Shown here piece by piece: positions 1 to 7,992 of a stretch of 11,542 nt of DNA. How positions within the stretch are numbered: the first letter of the stretch is position 1; the number at the start of each line of letters is the position of its first letter. The position numbers were made by a program, and so were the translations under genes. The stretch covers positions 1 to 11,542 of the forward strand of contig JANMWN010000197.1 of the NCBI GenBank assembly GCA_031394045.1, in the 5' to 3' direction. This stretch comes from JANYIP01 sp031394045. Lineage in GTDB: Bacteria; Actinomycetota; Actinomycetes; Prado026. Under the pieces are notes generated by a model. That model did not search any database. It was not told the DNA's origin and saw nothing but the letters and a program-made list of their open reading frames with translations.

Positions 1-21
1 AGCACCGGGACCTCTTGACCG

Positions 22-1164
22 TCAGGCGGTTCGCCCAGCCTCGTTCAGCCAGCCGTCGAGCAAGGACCCGACCACCTGCTCCTCGTGCACGGCCACTCCG
101 CGCTCAGCCATCGCCTCCGCAAGCAAGGGTTCCCAAGGCGTCGAGACCGTCCTGCCCTCCAGCGGGGTGCCGCCCGGGGCGTCCAGGTAATCCTCCACCG
201 TCATCCGCCAGGGCAGGACACCAACCTGTTGCTGCAACCAGCCGCAGATCTCCACGCCCCGCCAGTCGAAGTCACCGTGGTACCTCAGCGGCCCACCCAG
301 CCGCCGGAGCAGGTCCACCGCGACAAGCGACGGCCAACCTGAGGTGCACACCATCGGGAACCGCCCGCCATACCGTCCCGCAAAGGCCTCAAGGACTGAA
401 GGGTTCTCGACGACCAGCACCGGGCCGACTTCCAGATCAGAACCCAGCCTGCGAAGCGTCCAAGGCGTTACGGGCACTGGATCGCCGATCTCGGCGGCCG
501 TACAGAGCGCCCGCTCGCGCGCAGCGCTCGCGCGAGGTCGCAGTCCCAAGGTGAGCACCGATGTCGACACCGTGTCGGAGAGAACGCCGAACGATTCCCA
601 CACGCCTCGCCGTTCCCCGATCGTGGCCGGCAACGTCTCCACCAGACCCCGGAGGACCAGCCCCGCCACCGGTCGTCCCTCGTCCAGCGCGTGTGCGTCG
701 CCAGTCACCGAAGCCGCGAGCTCGGTCCGGAGCCGGATGTCCCCGGGCAGCTGCTCCCGGATTGCGATCGCCTGAAACACAAGGCCTAAGGGGTCGGGAA
801 CCCGTGTGAGGATCCCGCTGATGCGCACCCGTTCCGCCCACTCCGGATCGACCGCGGACAAAGCTGTGAGCGGGGCCAATCTTGCGTCCCGCTCGGCAGC
901 GCGATCTCGCAGCGGACCGGTCGCGGCCTCGACCACCTCCGCGAGACCGATCCCTGCCTGTGCTTCGAGCACAGCCTCGAGGTCGTTCAGCACCAAGGTG
1001 AAATCACCGGTTACCGGTCGGCCCAGCAGCCCTGACACAGCATGCCGCGTCGGTCGGTCGAGCCCCGCGAGCCGGGTCGTCTTCGCCCCACGTTCCAACG
1101 GTGCTCGGAGCCGGCGCCACACTGGCCGCAGCAACGGATCAGCGAGCCAGGAGGGCAGCGTCAT
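22..1164 (-). CDS. jetD: Wadjet type III nuclease subunit JetD (DUF3323-DUF2399, TIGR02679-like, TOPRIM)
   Basis: 380 residues, last gene of the Wadjet operon. The N-terminal half (about 1-200) matches the DUF3323-type region. The C-terminal half is a DUF2399 TOPRIM domain: VLVVENPSVLEAF places the acidic metal ligand at E253, TSGWPS follows at 274-279, and YHGDFDWRGVEI gives the D298-x-D300 pair. In studied Wadjet systems JetD is the nuclease that cuts the plasmid once the JetABC motor has extruded it; that role is inferred here from the family. The ATG at 1164-1162 is chosen because it forms an ATGA overlap with the jetC stop and gives the usual family length. An in-frame extension to 1284 would read through the end of jetC and adds only low-complexity R/G/A residues. 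There is no clear Shine-Dalgarno sequence, so translation is probably coupled to jetC. The stop is intact, 21 bases from the window edge. Confidence 0.92.
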   Translation of the reverse strand: MTLPSWLADPLLRPVWRRLRAPLERGAKTTRLAGLDRPTRHAVSGLLGRPVTGDFTLVLNDLEAVLEAQAGIGLAEVVEAATGPLRDRAAERDARLAPLTALSAVDPEWAERVRISGILTRVPDPLGLVFQAIAIREQLPGDIRLRTELAASVTGDAHALDEGRPVAGLVLRGLVETLPATIGERRGVWESFGVLSDTVSTSVLTLGLRPRASAARERALCTAAEIGDPVPVTPWTLRRLGSDLEVGPVLVVENPSVLEAFAGRYGGRFPMVCTSGWPSLVAVDLLRRLGGPLRYHGDFDWRGVEICGWLQQQVGVLPWRMTVEDYLDAPGGTPLEGRTVSTPWEPLLAEAMAERGVAVHEEQVVGSLLDGWLNEAGRTA

Positions 1165-4100
1165 CCAACGCCGACCAAAGTGTGGCCGTCCCAGGTATAC
1201 CGGTACTGCGCGATCCCCCGTTCCCCCGGTGCGCGCAGCGCCTCGTACACCGCCAGCGACGGGACCGTCGCGTGGTCGCCCCACAGTCGCTCGCTGGTGA
1301 GCACGAAATCGAGGTCAAGGTCGACGAGCAAGCCGAACAGCAGCGGGTGCGTACGAACGTCGATCTTCGGGAAGGCGTCATCGAGCAGGATGAGCCTGGG
1401 TGCATGGGGAGCTGCCCCCGCCACGGAGGTGAAATGCGCCGCGGCCGCCGCGAAGAGGGGCAGATAGCAGACGACCTTCTGTTCGCCTTGTGAGAGCGGA
1501 GTACGGCGAGTCAGGGTGGTCCAGGTCTCCGCACCTGGCCGGTGCAGGCGGACCGCGAACGCGGACCAGCGCCGGTAGTCCAGCGCGCGGGCCAAGTGCT
1601 CGGAATAGCCCCGTTCAGGCTCCGCCGCGCGCTGCACCTCGATCAAGCCCCCGAGGGCATCGCGAAGGCGATCGGACTCGTCGGGGGTGAGCGAGCCGCG
1701 GGCCCTGCCGAGCAGCGCCACCGCTTCACGGACATCGCCGCCTACGTCGTCGCGCAAGGCCCAGTCCAGGCGCACCCGGATCCCCTGCGAGGTGCGGACA
1801 TCGGCGAGCAGCTCGTTCATGCCTTTGACCAGGTCGGTGGCCTCGTGACGGCGGGCACGCAGGGCATCCCCCAGCTCACCGAGCAGGTGCTCCTCGAACA
1901 GGGTCCGTTCCCGTTCGGTGAGCAGTTCCTGCTCGCGAATCACCTCCCCCGTCATCCGCAGGGCCACATCGGCGAGCGGCCTTTCGGCACCGGAGGTATC
2001 CCGCCCCAGCACCGAAAGTGCCTCGCCCACCGGCACGACCCGCGGCTCGGCGTCCGCGGCAGGCCCGATGGCGAGCGAGCGCACCTCGGCGTGAACTGCG
2101 TTGGCGTCGACCGGCCTGTCGATCGGCAGCTCCGCCCAGCCGCTGAGGACCTGCAGGGCAGCCCGCGGGGCGGGGATGACGTCGAGCCCGTCGAGTCCAA
2201 GGGCCTCGCGCTCCTCCAGCGACCGCCCGAGGCCAGCCTCGACCAGGCCAGGCACCGCACGCAGCGCCCCGGCTGCCCCGAAGCGGGCGGCGACGTCGGG
2301 AAGAGCGTCCGCGAGCCGTTGGCGTGCGGCTTCGAGCCGCGCGTGATGCTCCCCCTCGATACGAGTGAGCTCAAGCACCTGTTGTGCTGCCTGTTCCGTC
2401 GCCTGTCGGGCCCGACGCGCCTCGCGAGCAGCGGCGTCGAGCTCAGCCTGCATCCGCTGCACCTCGATGCCCAGGGTGTCCAGCAACGCTTTCGACTCCA
2501 CCGCAGCAGCTTGCCCGACCCGGTTCGCGTTGTCCGCCTCTGCGGCGGTGAGCTGTGCCTCAGCCTGGTCTCTCTCTGCAGCCTCGTAGTCCTCCTCCCA
2601 GCGCCGCGCCGCGACCAGAAGTCTCTCGGCCTGCTCGCCGAGCGACTGCAGTCGCTGGTCCAGCCGCGCTAGCTCGGTGCCGCGCGCCTCGAGCGCTGCT
2701 CGCTCTGAGGGCAGGTCGTGCTGGGCGCAGAGCCGGCGCTGCTCCTCGGTGCGCCGCGCGGACTCCTCGGTCGCGGCGGCAAGCACCCGGCCCTGACGTC
2801 CTGCTTCGGCCCGTGCCCGGTCGAGCTCAGCGCTCCGCTCGTCGATACGGATCCAGGCAACCCGCAACTCCTCCCACGCGGGCAGCCGGTCCGACCAGTC
2901 CTGCGTGCGCGCGATCTCCTGGGCCGCCGTCTGCTCCGCGGTCTCTGCATCCGTAAGGTCCACCAGCGCCATCTCGAACTGCAGGTCTACATCGGCGAGC
3001 CGCCGGGCACGCTCGGCCGCGCGCGCCGCGCTTCCGAGGTACTGGGCGGCAGGCTTGGCGGCCCGGCCGGTCAGCGCCCCGAGGCACCACGAGCCGTCCC
3101 GCCCGATGGCCGCCGGACCGTCAGCCGGACCGACCGAATCGAGGAGCGCCACCGACGAGAGCAGCCGGACGACAGTCGCCGCGGTCAACGGGCTGCCAGC
3201 GGGCGGGTCGGCGACGAACACGTCCGCCAGCGTCGGCCCAGGGGTCTGCTGCCCGACGGCTGAGATGAGCACGGTGTCCAGGTCAGCTGCCGCAAGGACC
3301 GATCCGTCCGCCAGCACCTGGGCGTCGAGCAGTCCGGAGGCCTGCAGCGCCGCCTCCAAGGGAGCAGCCTCCACGCCGGGCATGATCTCGAGGAGCCGCC
3401 AGAGCGGAGTCCCCTTCGTCGTGTCACGGCCTGGCCTTGGCAGCTGGGACTCGGGAGGCGCCGGGTCCCGCTCGGCGAGAACCTGTTCCCTGCGTTCGCG
3501 CAGGTTCCGAGTGAGGGTGGTGGCCGCGCTACTGCGCGCGGCCGCTGTCGCCTGCTCGTCGCGGTGCTGCGTCAAGCGCGGTGCCACCGCCGCGCGGACT
3601 GCGAGAGCCCATTTCTGCAAGCCCTCAGGTGTCAGGTGTGGCAGGACGAGATCATGGTCCGGTCGTTCGGTCAGCCACTGACCGACCGTCCCCGTCCATG
3701 CTGAGCCGAATCCTGCAGCGTCCCGCTCACTGTCGGCGAGCCGGCCCGCTGCCTGCTCCTCGCGCGCCTCGGCTTCGGCGGCCCGCTGGGCGGCGGCGTC
3801 ACGACGTCCGGTCGCCTGCTCGAGCTGATGGGTGGCCTCGCGCACGACAGTCACGGCCGCGCGCGCAGTACCGACTGAGTGCCTGGCTGCGGGCACGTCC
3901 CGGTGGAGAGCGACGGCCTGCGGTACCCCGCTAAGTCCGGTTGGTAGAGCAGCGTCCACGACGCACACGCGCAGCTCACCGGCGGTCTCCGTGGTCGTGG
4001 ACATCAGCTGGGTGCCCAGGTCAGCGATTTCCACTGCGCCTCGGTTGACCCGTGCGTGAGTGTCCTCAGCCCGGTCCGTCGCACGCTGCGCCGCGGCCTG

Positions 4101-5156
4101 CGCCACCGCCGCGGCCCGGCTGAGCTCGTCGGCGCGACGCTGCTTCTCCCGCAGCACCTGCTGATTGCGGGCCAGCGGCCCGCCCTCAAGCGCCTGCAAC
4201 CGACTCCCGGCCTTCGCTGCCTCGTCACGGGCCAGATTCTGTGCGGCCTCGGCTGCGGCGAGCTCGTCGGCGACCCGGGTGACCACCGCCTCCTCATGCC
4301 CTACCGCCCGCGCGCGCCCTGCACGTTCCTTCTCGGCACTGAGCGCCTCGCCGGCCCGCTCACGGAGCAGCGTCGCCGCGTAGCGCGCGTACAGGTCGGC
4401 GGCACGGGTGACGGCCTGCGCTGCCGCCCGAAGCCGGTCGAGGCGCTCACCGTGCTCGGCGAGGTCATCGAGAGCCTCCCCTACCTGGCGGACCGCGTCC
4501 TCGTCGAGCGCAGGCAGCGACTCGTCCAGCATCGCAACCAGGCGCGCCGGGTCGATGTCCTCGCCGACCTGCGGCTGCCGCAGCCAGTAGAGCAGGCGAA
4601 GCAGGTCGTCGTAGGCCTGCGCCTCGAGCCCGAACAACAGCTGTCCAACATGCTGCTTGTACTCACGGGGCGACTCGAAGCTGCGGCCGTCGAGTGAGTC
4701 CACGAGCTCGCGGCAGCGCGGCGCTGACAGCGGTGTGCCGTCCGGTTCGCACAGCGTGGGTGCCGCGCTGGGCACGGTGAACTGCCAGGTGGTGGCCTGC
4801 TTGGCGCTCGCCGAGTGCCGGATCCCGATCCCGCAGGTGACGAGGTGCTGGGTACCGCCCGCATCGACACGGGCGAACTCGACCCATAAGTACCCGGTCC
4901 GGGTGCCGAGGGCGGGGGCACCGTCGCTCATCAGCCATAGCAGCTGGCTGCCCTGACGCCCGGTCGCGGTCATCCGCGCCTTGTCCCCGTCGAGCACGAA
5001 CGGCAGGAGCATCTCCATGGTCTTGCTCTTGCCCGCGCCGTTGGTACCGCGGAGCAGCAGCCGTCCGTCGGCGAACTCGAACACTTGCTCGTCGTACTGC
5101 CAGACGTTGATGATGCCGGCGCGGTGAAGTCGGTAGCGGTTCGCATTGCGAGCCAT
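1161..5156 (-). CDS. jetC: Wadjet type III SMC-like ATPase JetC (TIGR02680-like)
   Basis: 1331 residues, the usual size of TIGR02680 proteins. This is the SMC/SbcC/MukB-like motor expected to extrude DNA loops with JetA and JetB. The N-terminal ATPase lobe carries Walker A GTNGAGKS at residues 37-44. Long Ala/Glu/Arg-rich coiled coil runs from about 225 to 565 and again from about 705 to 1000. Between them a globular stretch at about 575-715 (starting KGTPLWRLLEIMPG) is placed like an SMC hinge. The C-terminal lobe has the ABC signature LSQGEQK at 1221-1227, Walker B LILLDDAF at 1255-1262, a D-loop-like PKID, and then VLTSERLWG. The residue after the Walker B aspartate is Asp (1260), not the Glu usual in ABC/SMC ATPases. 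The ATG at 5156 overlaps the jetB stop by one base (TGATG), with a GAGGG box 9 nt upstream (5166-5170). The reading frame is uninterrupted. Confidence 0.95.
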   Translation of the reverse strand: MARNANRYRLHRAGIINVWQYDEQVFEFADGRLLLRGTNGAGKSKTMEMLLPFVLDGDKARMTATGRQGSQLLWLMSDGAPALGTRTGYLWVEFARVDAGGTQHLVTCGIGIRHSASAKQATTWQFTVPSAAPTLCEPDGTPLSAPRCRELVDSLDGRSFESPREYKQHVGQLLFGLEAQAYDDLLRLLYWLRQPQVGEDIDPARLVAMLDESLPALDEDAVRQVGEALDDLAEHGERLDRLRAAAQAVTRAADLYARYAATLLRERAGEALSAEKERAGRARAVGHEEAVVTRVADELAAAEAAQNLARDEAAKAGSRLQALEGGPLARNQQVLREKQRRADELSRAAAVAQAAAQRATDRAEDTHARVNRGAVEIADLGTQLMSTTTETAGELRVCVVDAALPTGLSGVPQAVALHRDVPAARHSVGTARAAVTVVREATHQLEQATGRRDAAAQRAAEAEAREEQAAGRLADSERDAAGFGSAWTGTVGQWLTERPDHDLVLPHLTPEGLQKWALAVRAAVAPRLTQHRDEQATAAARSSAATTLTRNLRERREQVLAERDPAPPESQLPRPGRDTTKGTPLWRLLEIMPGVEAAPLEAALQASGLLDAQVLADGSVLAAADLDTVLISAVGQQTPGPTLADVFVADPPAGSPLTAATVVRLLSSVALLDSVGPADGPAAIGRDGSWCLGALTGRAAKPAAQYLGSAARAAERARRLADVDLQFEMALVDLTDAETAEQTAAQEIARTQDWSDRLPAWEELRVAWIRIDERSAELDRARAEAGRQGRVLAAATEESARRTEEQRRLCAQHDLPSERAALEARGTELARLDQRLQSLGEQAERLLVAARRWEEDYEAAERDQAEAQLTAAEADNANRVGQAAAVESKALLDTLGIEVQRMQAELDAAAREARRARQATEQAAQQVLELTRIEGEHHARLEAARQRLADALPDVAARFGAAGALRAVPGLVEAGLGRSLEEREALGLDGLDVIPAPRAALQVLSGWAELPIDRPVDANAVHAEVRSLAIGPAADAEPRVVPVGEALSVLGRDTSGAERPLADVALRMTGEVIREQELLTERERTLFEEHLLGELGDALRARRHEATDLVKGMNELLADVRTSQGIRVRLDWALRDDVGGDVREAVALLGRARGSLTPDESDRLRDALGGLIEVQRAAEPERGYSEHLARALDYRRWSAFAVRLHRPGAETWTTLTRRTPLSQGEQKVVCYLPLFAAAAAHFTSVAGAAPHAPRLILLDDAFPKIDVRTHPLLFGLLVDLDLDFVLTSERLWGDHATVPSLAVYEALRAPGERGIAQYRYTWDGHTLVGVG

Positions 5157-6325
5157 CAGAAAAGGCCCTCGGCGTAGGAAGTCTGAGGTGCGTAGCGCGC
5201 CGCCGCAGCGTGGACGGTCAGACCTTCAGCAGTACGTCGCAGTAGCCCGAACTCGGTCAGCAAGTCGAGAACATCCTCACCGAGGACTTCCGCGTCCGCG
5301 TAGGCCTTGCGCAGGCCGCGGCTGTGCTCTGCGACGACGAAAAGGACAGCTTGCTCGAAGGCGCCTTCGGGGACGACCCGCCAGACCCGGTCGATGAGCT
5401 CGGCCGACCGGGCGTCTTCCCGCACCAGTCCCACGAGCTGCTCGAGGACGAGGAGGGCGGCGTGCCGCTGCGAGCCGGGACCCGGGAAGACCACGTCCGT
5501 GAGGGTTTCGTCGGGGTCGATGGCCAGCGCACCCTCGGCGCGTAGCTCCAGCTCGAGACCGACGTGTTCGCGGAACCACTCAGTCTCGCGGTTACGGTTG
5601 CGACTCCACCACTCAGCCTGATCCTCGGTCAGGTCGGTCAGCGACAGCAACGGCGACTCCAGCAGTGCCCGCCGGACCGCGACCCGGGCACCACCGGCGG
5701 CGCTCGGTAACGCCGCCGCGTCGAGCAGCTCCGCGGGGCTTGTTGCACCCGAGAGACCCGATGCAGCAAGAAGAGTCAACCGGTCGCGACGTACGTCGAG
5801 AAGGCTCTGTGCCTCGCTGTCCTCGACCCACCGGGTCAGGTCGCCGTCGCGCTCGGCGAGCACCCCGAGCTCGATCAGAACCACCAGTGCGGCCGCCATT
5901 GCTCGGCGATCGACCGTCTTGTCGAGGTCGACGTCGAGACCGGCGTCGGCGACCGCGCTGCGGACCTGAGCAACGAGCTCGTCGAGCAGGAGCTGCCCCG
6001 GGCAACGGGTCAGCGCTGCGAGGGTCAGACACAACAACGAATACGCGCGCGGCTCGAACCGCCGGCCCTGACCGCGGTTGATCGGCTTGCGCAACGGACG
6101 GGTGGCATCGCGCCCGAGGCCGGACTTGTAGAGGCGGGCGGCCTTGGGTTCCACGACCAGACGGTAACCGAGGCCTTCGGTGCACAACCGGGTCAGGTGC
6201 TCACGATGTCGCCGTACCAGCAGCAGGTCGTCAGCGGACCGCTCGTCCGTCAGGAGGGGCTGCATCAGTAGTGCCCGCAGGGCGGTTCGCCGCTCTGCCT
6301 CCCTTTGGGTGTCCTCAACGGTCAT
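5156..6325 (-). CDS. jetB: Wadjet type III subunit JetB (DUF2398, TIGR02678-like)
   Basis: 389 residues, a typical size for the family. I recognise the DUF2398/TIGR02678 pattern: an N-terminal helical region (TALRALLMQPLLT, then LVRRHREHLTRL), the segment LGYRLVVEPKAARLYKSG at about 52-70, then FEPRAYSLLCLTLAALTRC followed by helices that include a possible winged-helix unit (MAAALVVLIELGVLAERDGD). JetB is the MukE-like accessory that joins the kleisin JetA to the SMC heads; no catalytic residues are expected or seen. The ATG at 6325-6323 forms an ATGA overlap with the jetA stop. There is no convincing Shine-Dalgarno sequence, consistent with coupled translation. The gene is encoded between jetA and jetC, the standard order. 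The specific biochemical role of the type III JetB is inferred from other Wadjet types. Confidence 0.92.
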   Translation of the reverse strand: MTVEDTQREAERRTALRALLMQPLLTDERSADDLLLVRRHREHLTRLCTEGLGYRLVVEPKAARLYKSGLGRDATRPLRKPINRGQGRRFEPRAYSLLCLTLAALTRCPGQLLLDELVAQVRSAVADAGLDVDLDKTVDRRAMAAALVVLIELGVLAERDGDLTRWVEDSEAQSLLDVRRDRLTLLAASGLSGATSPAELLDAAALPSAAGGARVAVRRALLESPLLSLTDLTEDQAEWWSRNRNRETEWFREHVGLELELRAEGALAIDPDETLTDVVFPGPGSQRHAALLVLEQLVGLVREDARSAELIDRVWRVVPEGAFEQAVLFVVAEHSRGLRKAYADAEVLGEDVLDLLTEFGLLRRTAEGLTVHAAAARYAPQTSYAEGLF

Positions 6326-7824
6326 GCGAGCCCAAGGGTCAGGTCGTGCAGACGCAAGGTGCCGGACGGACTCTCGACGATTGCATCGGTGCCTGGCGTC
6401 GGTCGGACTTGGAGCTCCACGACGGTGCCGTCTGGCAGCGCCGCCGCGGCTATCGTCTTGCCGGCCAGCGGTCCACCAGCACCCGCCAGGGCACGAGCGT
6501 GCAGCTCCAGCAGTTGCGCCCTCGCCGCATCGCTGATCTGCAGATGAAGGAGCGCCCGACCCGCGTGAGACTTCAACTCAGTCAGCGCCGCGGCACGTTC
6601 CGCTTCGGAGACGTCTCGTTCGCGGAGCCGTCTCGCCTTGACACCACTGAAGTCCTCACGTCGGGCAGTCGCGCCGGTGGACCTGCGCTCTCCGCTGGTG
6701 CGCAACATGACCGGGACGTCGGCCACCGGGGCCCGCCACCAGCTGCTGGTAGCCGAGAGCGATTCTCCGTCGGTCTGGGCCGGGAAGCCCAGATGCCTCG
6801 AGGGATAGAGACCAAACGCTGCCGCCCACAGCGCTGGTGCCTGGTCAGAATCACTGGCGTCGAACCACTGCGCCAGCCGAAGGAGGTCTGCGTACCGACT
6901 GACCTCCCGGTCGGGGCTGCTGGACAACCTGCGCAGGTTCACCAACAGCGCACGCATCGCCTTCGTCGCGAGGCTCCGGACCTCCTCGGCATCGCTGCGT
7001 CGCCCCGGCGCTCCAAGGAACCAGGCGCGCAGCCCAGCCCAATCCTGCTCCGCCAGCCCGGTGGTGCGCACCGCTCGTGAGCCGTCGAGGTTCACCAGGC
7101 GCGCTCCTGTGTTGGCCCTCTCCAGCAGCGAAACCGGATCCGTAGCCTCAATGAGGTCACCGATCTGCGGCATCGTGCGGGCGATCTGATCAACGAACCG
7201 CTGCAAGTAGTCGAGTAACGCTGCTTTGAAGGCCTGGAAGTCCTCCCGTCCCAGGTCGTAGCGTGAGAGTACATGGCTAAGACTGGCGTAGAAGGCGCGA
7301 GTACTTGTCACGAGCCGCTCGAACTGCGCGAACAGCGTGGCGACCTGCGCAGCCACAACGTCAGGCTCGACATCAGCCAACGACGCCCGGTCGTATGCGG
7401 CCAGGGTGCGCAAACCATGCATGATGCCACCAAGCATTTCGGTGGAAACTTCACGGACCTCATCCGTGGCAGACAGCAACTCCTCCACCTGCCGGTGGAC
7501 GAGGTCGCCGCGTTGAGTCAGCTGGTAGCGGGCGCGGGTCGTCAGGTACTCCCGGATGCTGCGCGCCTCGGTTTCGCGCGGGCTGCGTGCCAGGTTGCCT
7601 GACTGGACCAGGTACGACAGTCGGGTGTCAACCAGGTCGACGTCGAGCTCAAGGCCGTGCTCGCTGCCGAGGCGATCCGCGACCTCGCGGGCGGAGAGGT
7701 CTGAGAGCAGGCCAGCGGTGCCGGCCGTGAAGACCCGCATCACGGCGACATACTGCTCGGCCTCGTCATTGACGGCGTAGCGCAGCGCCGACAGCCTCAG
7801 GCTGTCGAAGGAAGGGCTACTCAT
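6322..7824 (-). CDS. jetA: Wadjet type III kleisin-like subunit JetA (DUF2397, TIGR02677-like)
   Basis: 500 residues from the chosen start, matching the family's usual size of about 500. The N-terminus (about 15-110) looks like a winged-helix region ending RARYQLTQRGDLVHR. The middle is mostly helical, and the C-terminal part contains the characteristic SSWWRAPVADVPVMLR block at about 360-375, followed by GERRSTGATARRED. In other Wadjet systems JetA is the MukF-like kleisin that bridges the SMC heads. It is the first gene of the operon. The frame stays open to 8019, but that extension would run into the divergent gene at 7993 and shows no family features. I place the start at 7824-7822 (MSSPSFDSLRLSALRYAV) because a TAGCAT box sits 7 nt upstream, fitting a leaderless message. 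An ATG at 7833 is the main alternative (503 residues). Confidence 0.92.
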   Translation of the reverse strand: MSSPSFDSLRLSALRYAVNDEAEQYVAVMRVFTAGTAGLLSDLSAREVADRLGSEHGLELDVDLVDTRLSYLVQSGNLARSPRETEARSIREYLTTRARYQLTQRGDLVHRQVEELLSATDEVREVSTEMLGGIMHGLRTLAAYDRASLADVEPDVVAAQVATLFAQFERLVTSTRAFYASLSHVLSRYDLGREDFQAFKAALLDYLQRFVDQIARTMPQIGDLIEATDPVSLLERANTGARLVNLDGSRAVRTTGLAEQDWAGLRAWFLGAPGRRSDAEEVRSLATKAMRALLVNLRRLSSSPDREVSRYADLLRLAQWFDASDSDQAPALWAAAFGLYPSRHLGFPAQTDGESLSATSSWWRAPVADVPVMLRTSGERRSTGATARREDFSGVKARRLRERDVSEAERAAALTELKSHAGRALLHLQISDAARAQLLELHARALAGAGGPLAGKTIAAAALPDGTVVELQVRPTPGTDAIVESPSGTLRLHDLTLGLA

Positions 7825-7831
7825 CCCGTGC

Positions 7832-7860
7832 ATGCTATCGGGCCGATCGGAACCTGACCG
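7832..7860 (-). promoter_or_regulatory. Candidate leaderless promoter of the jetABCD operon
   Basis: On the minus strand a TAGCAT hexamer (complement of 7832-7837) lies 7 nt before the jetA ATG at 7824. That is the TANNNT-N6/7-ATG layout common for leaderless transcripts in actinobacteria. A weak -35 (CGGTCA, three matches to TTGACA) is found about 17 nt further upstream. The palindrome ATCGGgCCGAT (7837-7847) touches the -10 box and could be an operator. The assignment rests on pattern only. Confidence 0.4.
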
Positions 7861-7953
7861 TGCGGCGCTGAGACGTGTAGTCGGGCGCGCTTCGTCATGC
7901 ACACCTCGGGCTGACACGGATGGAAGGTGATCCCTCGACCCCTCCCATTCGAG

Positions 7954-7992
7954 CGGGTGATTCACTCGTATCGCGCATGTTATGCTCTCGGT
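7954..7992 (+). promoter_or_regulatory. Candidate leaderless promoter with palindromic operator for the nucleotidyltransferase/winged-helix pair
   Basis: TATGCT at 7981-7986 is followed by six bases (CTCGGT) and then the ATG at 7993, the spacing expected if transcription begins on the start codon. No Shine-Dalgarno sequence is present. An imperfect palindrome centred on 7961 (7954-7968: CG-g-GTGA-t-TCAC-t-CG) covers the expected -35 region, so a bound repressor would block polymerase. The winged-helix product of the second gene is the natural candidate repressor, but this is inference. Confidence 0.5.

Noticed and set aside
1165..1284. Longer N-terminus for JetD starting at 1284
   Set aside because: It would lie inside jetC and encode low-complexity residues; the ATGA junction at 1161-1164 and family length support the shorter start.
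1542..2672. A 376-codon open frame on the plus strand opposite jetC
   Set aside because: It is a shadow of jetC. High G+C leaves stop-free frames opposite real genes; it has no domain features, and jetC carries all ATPase motifs.
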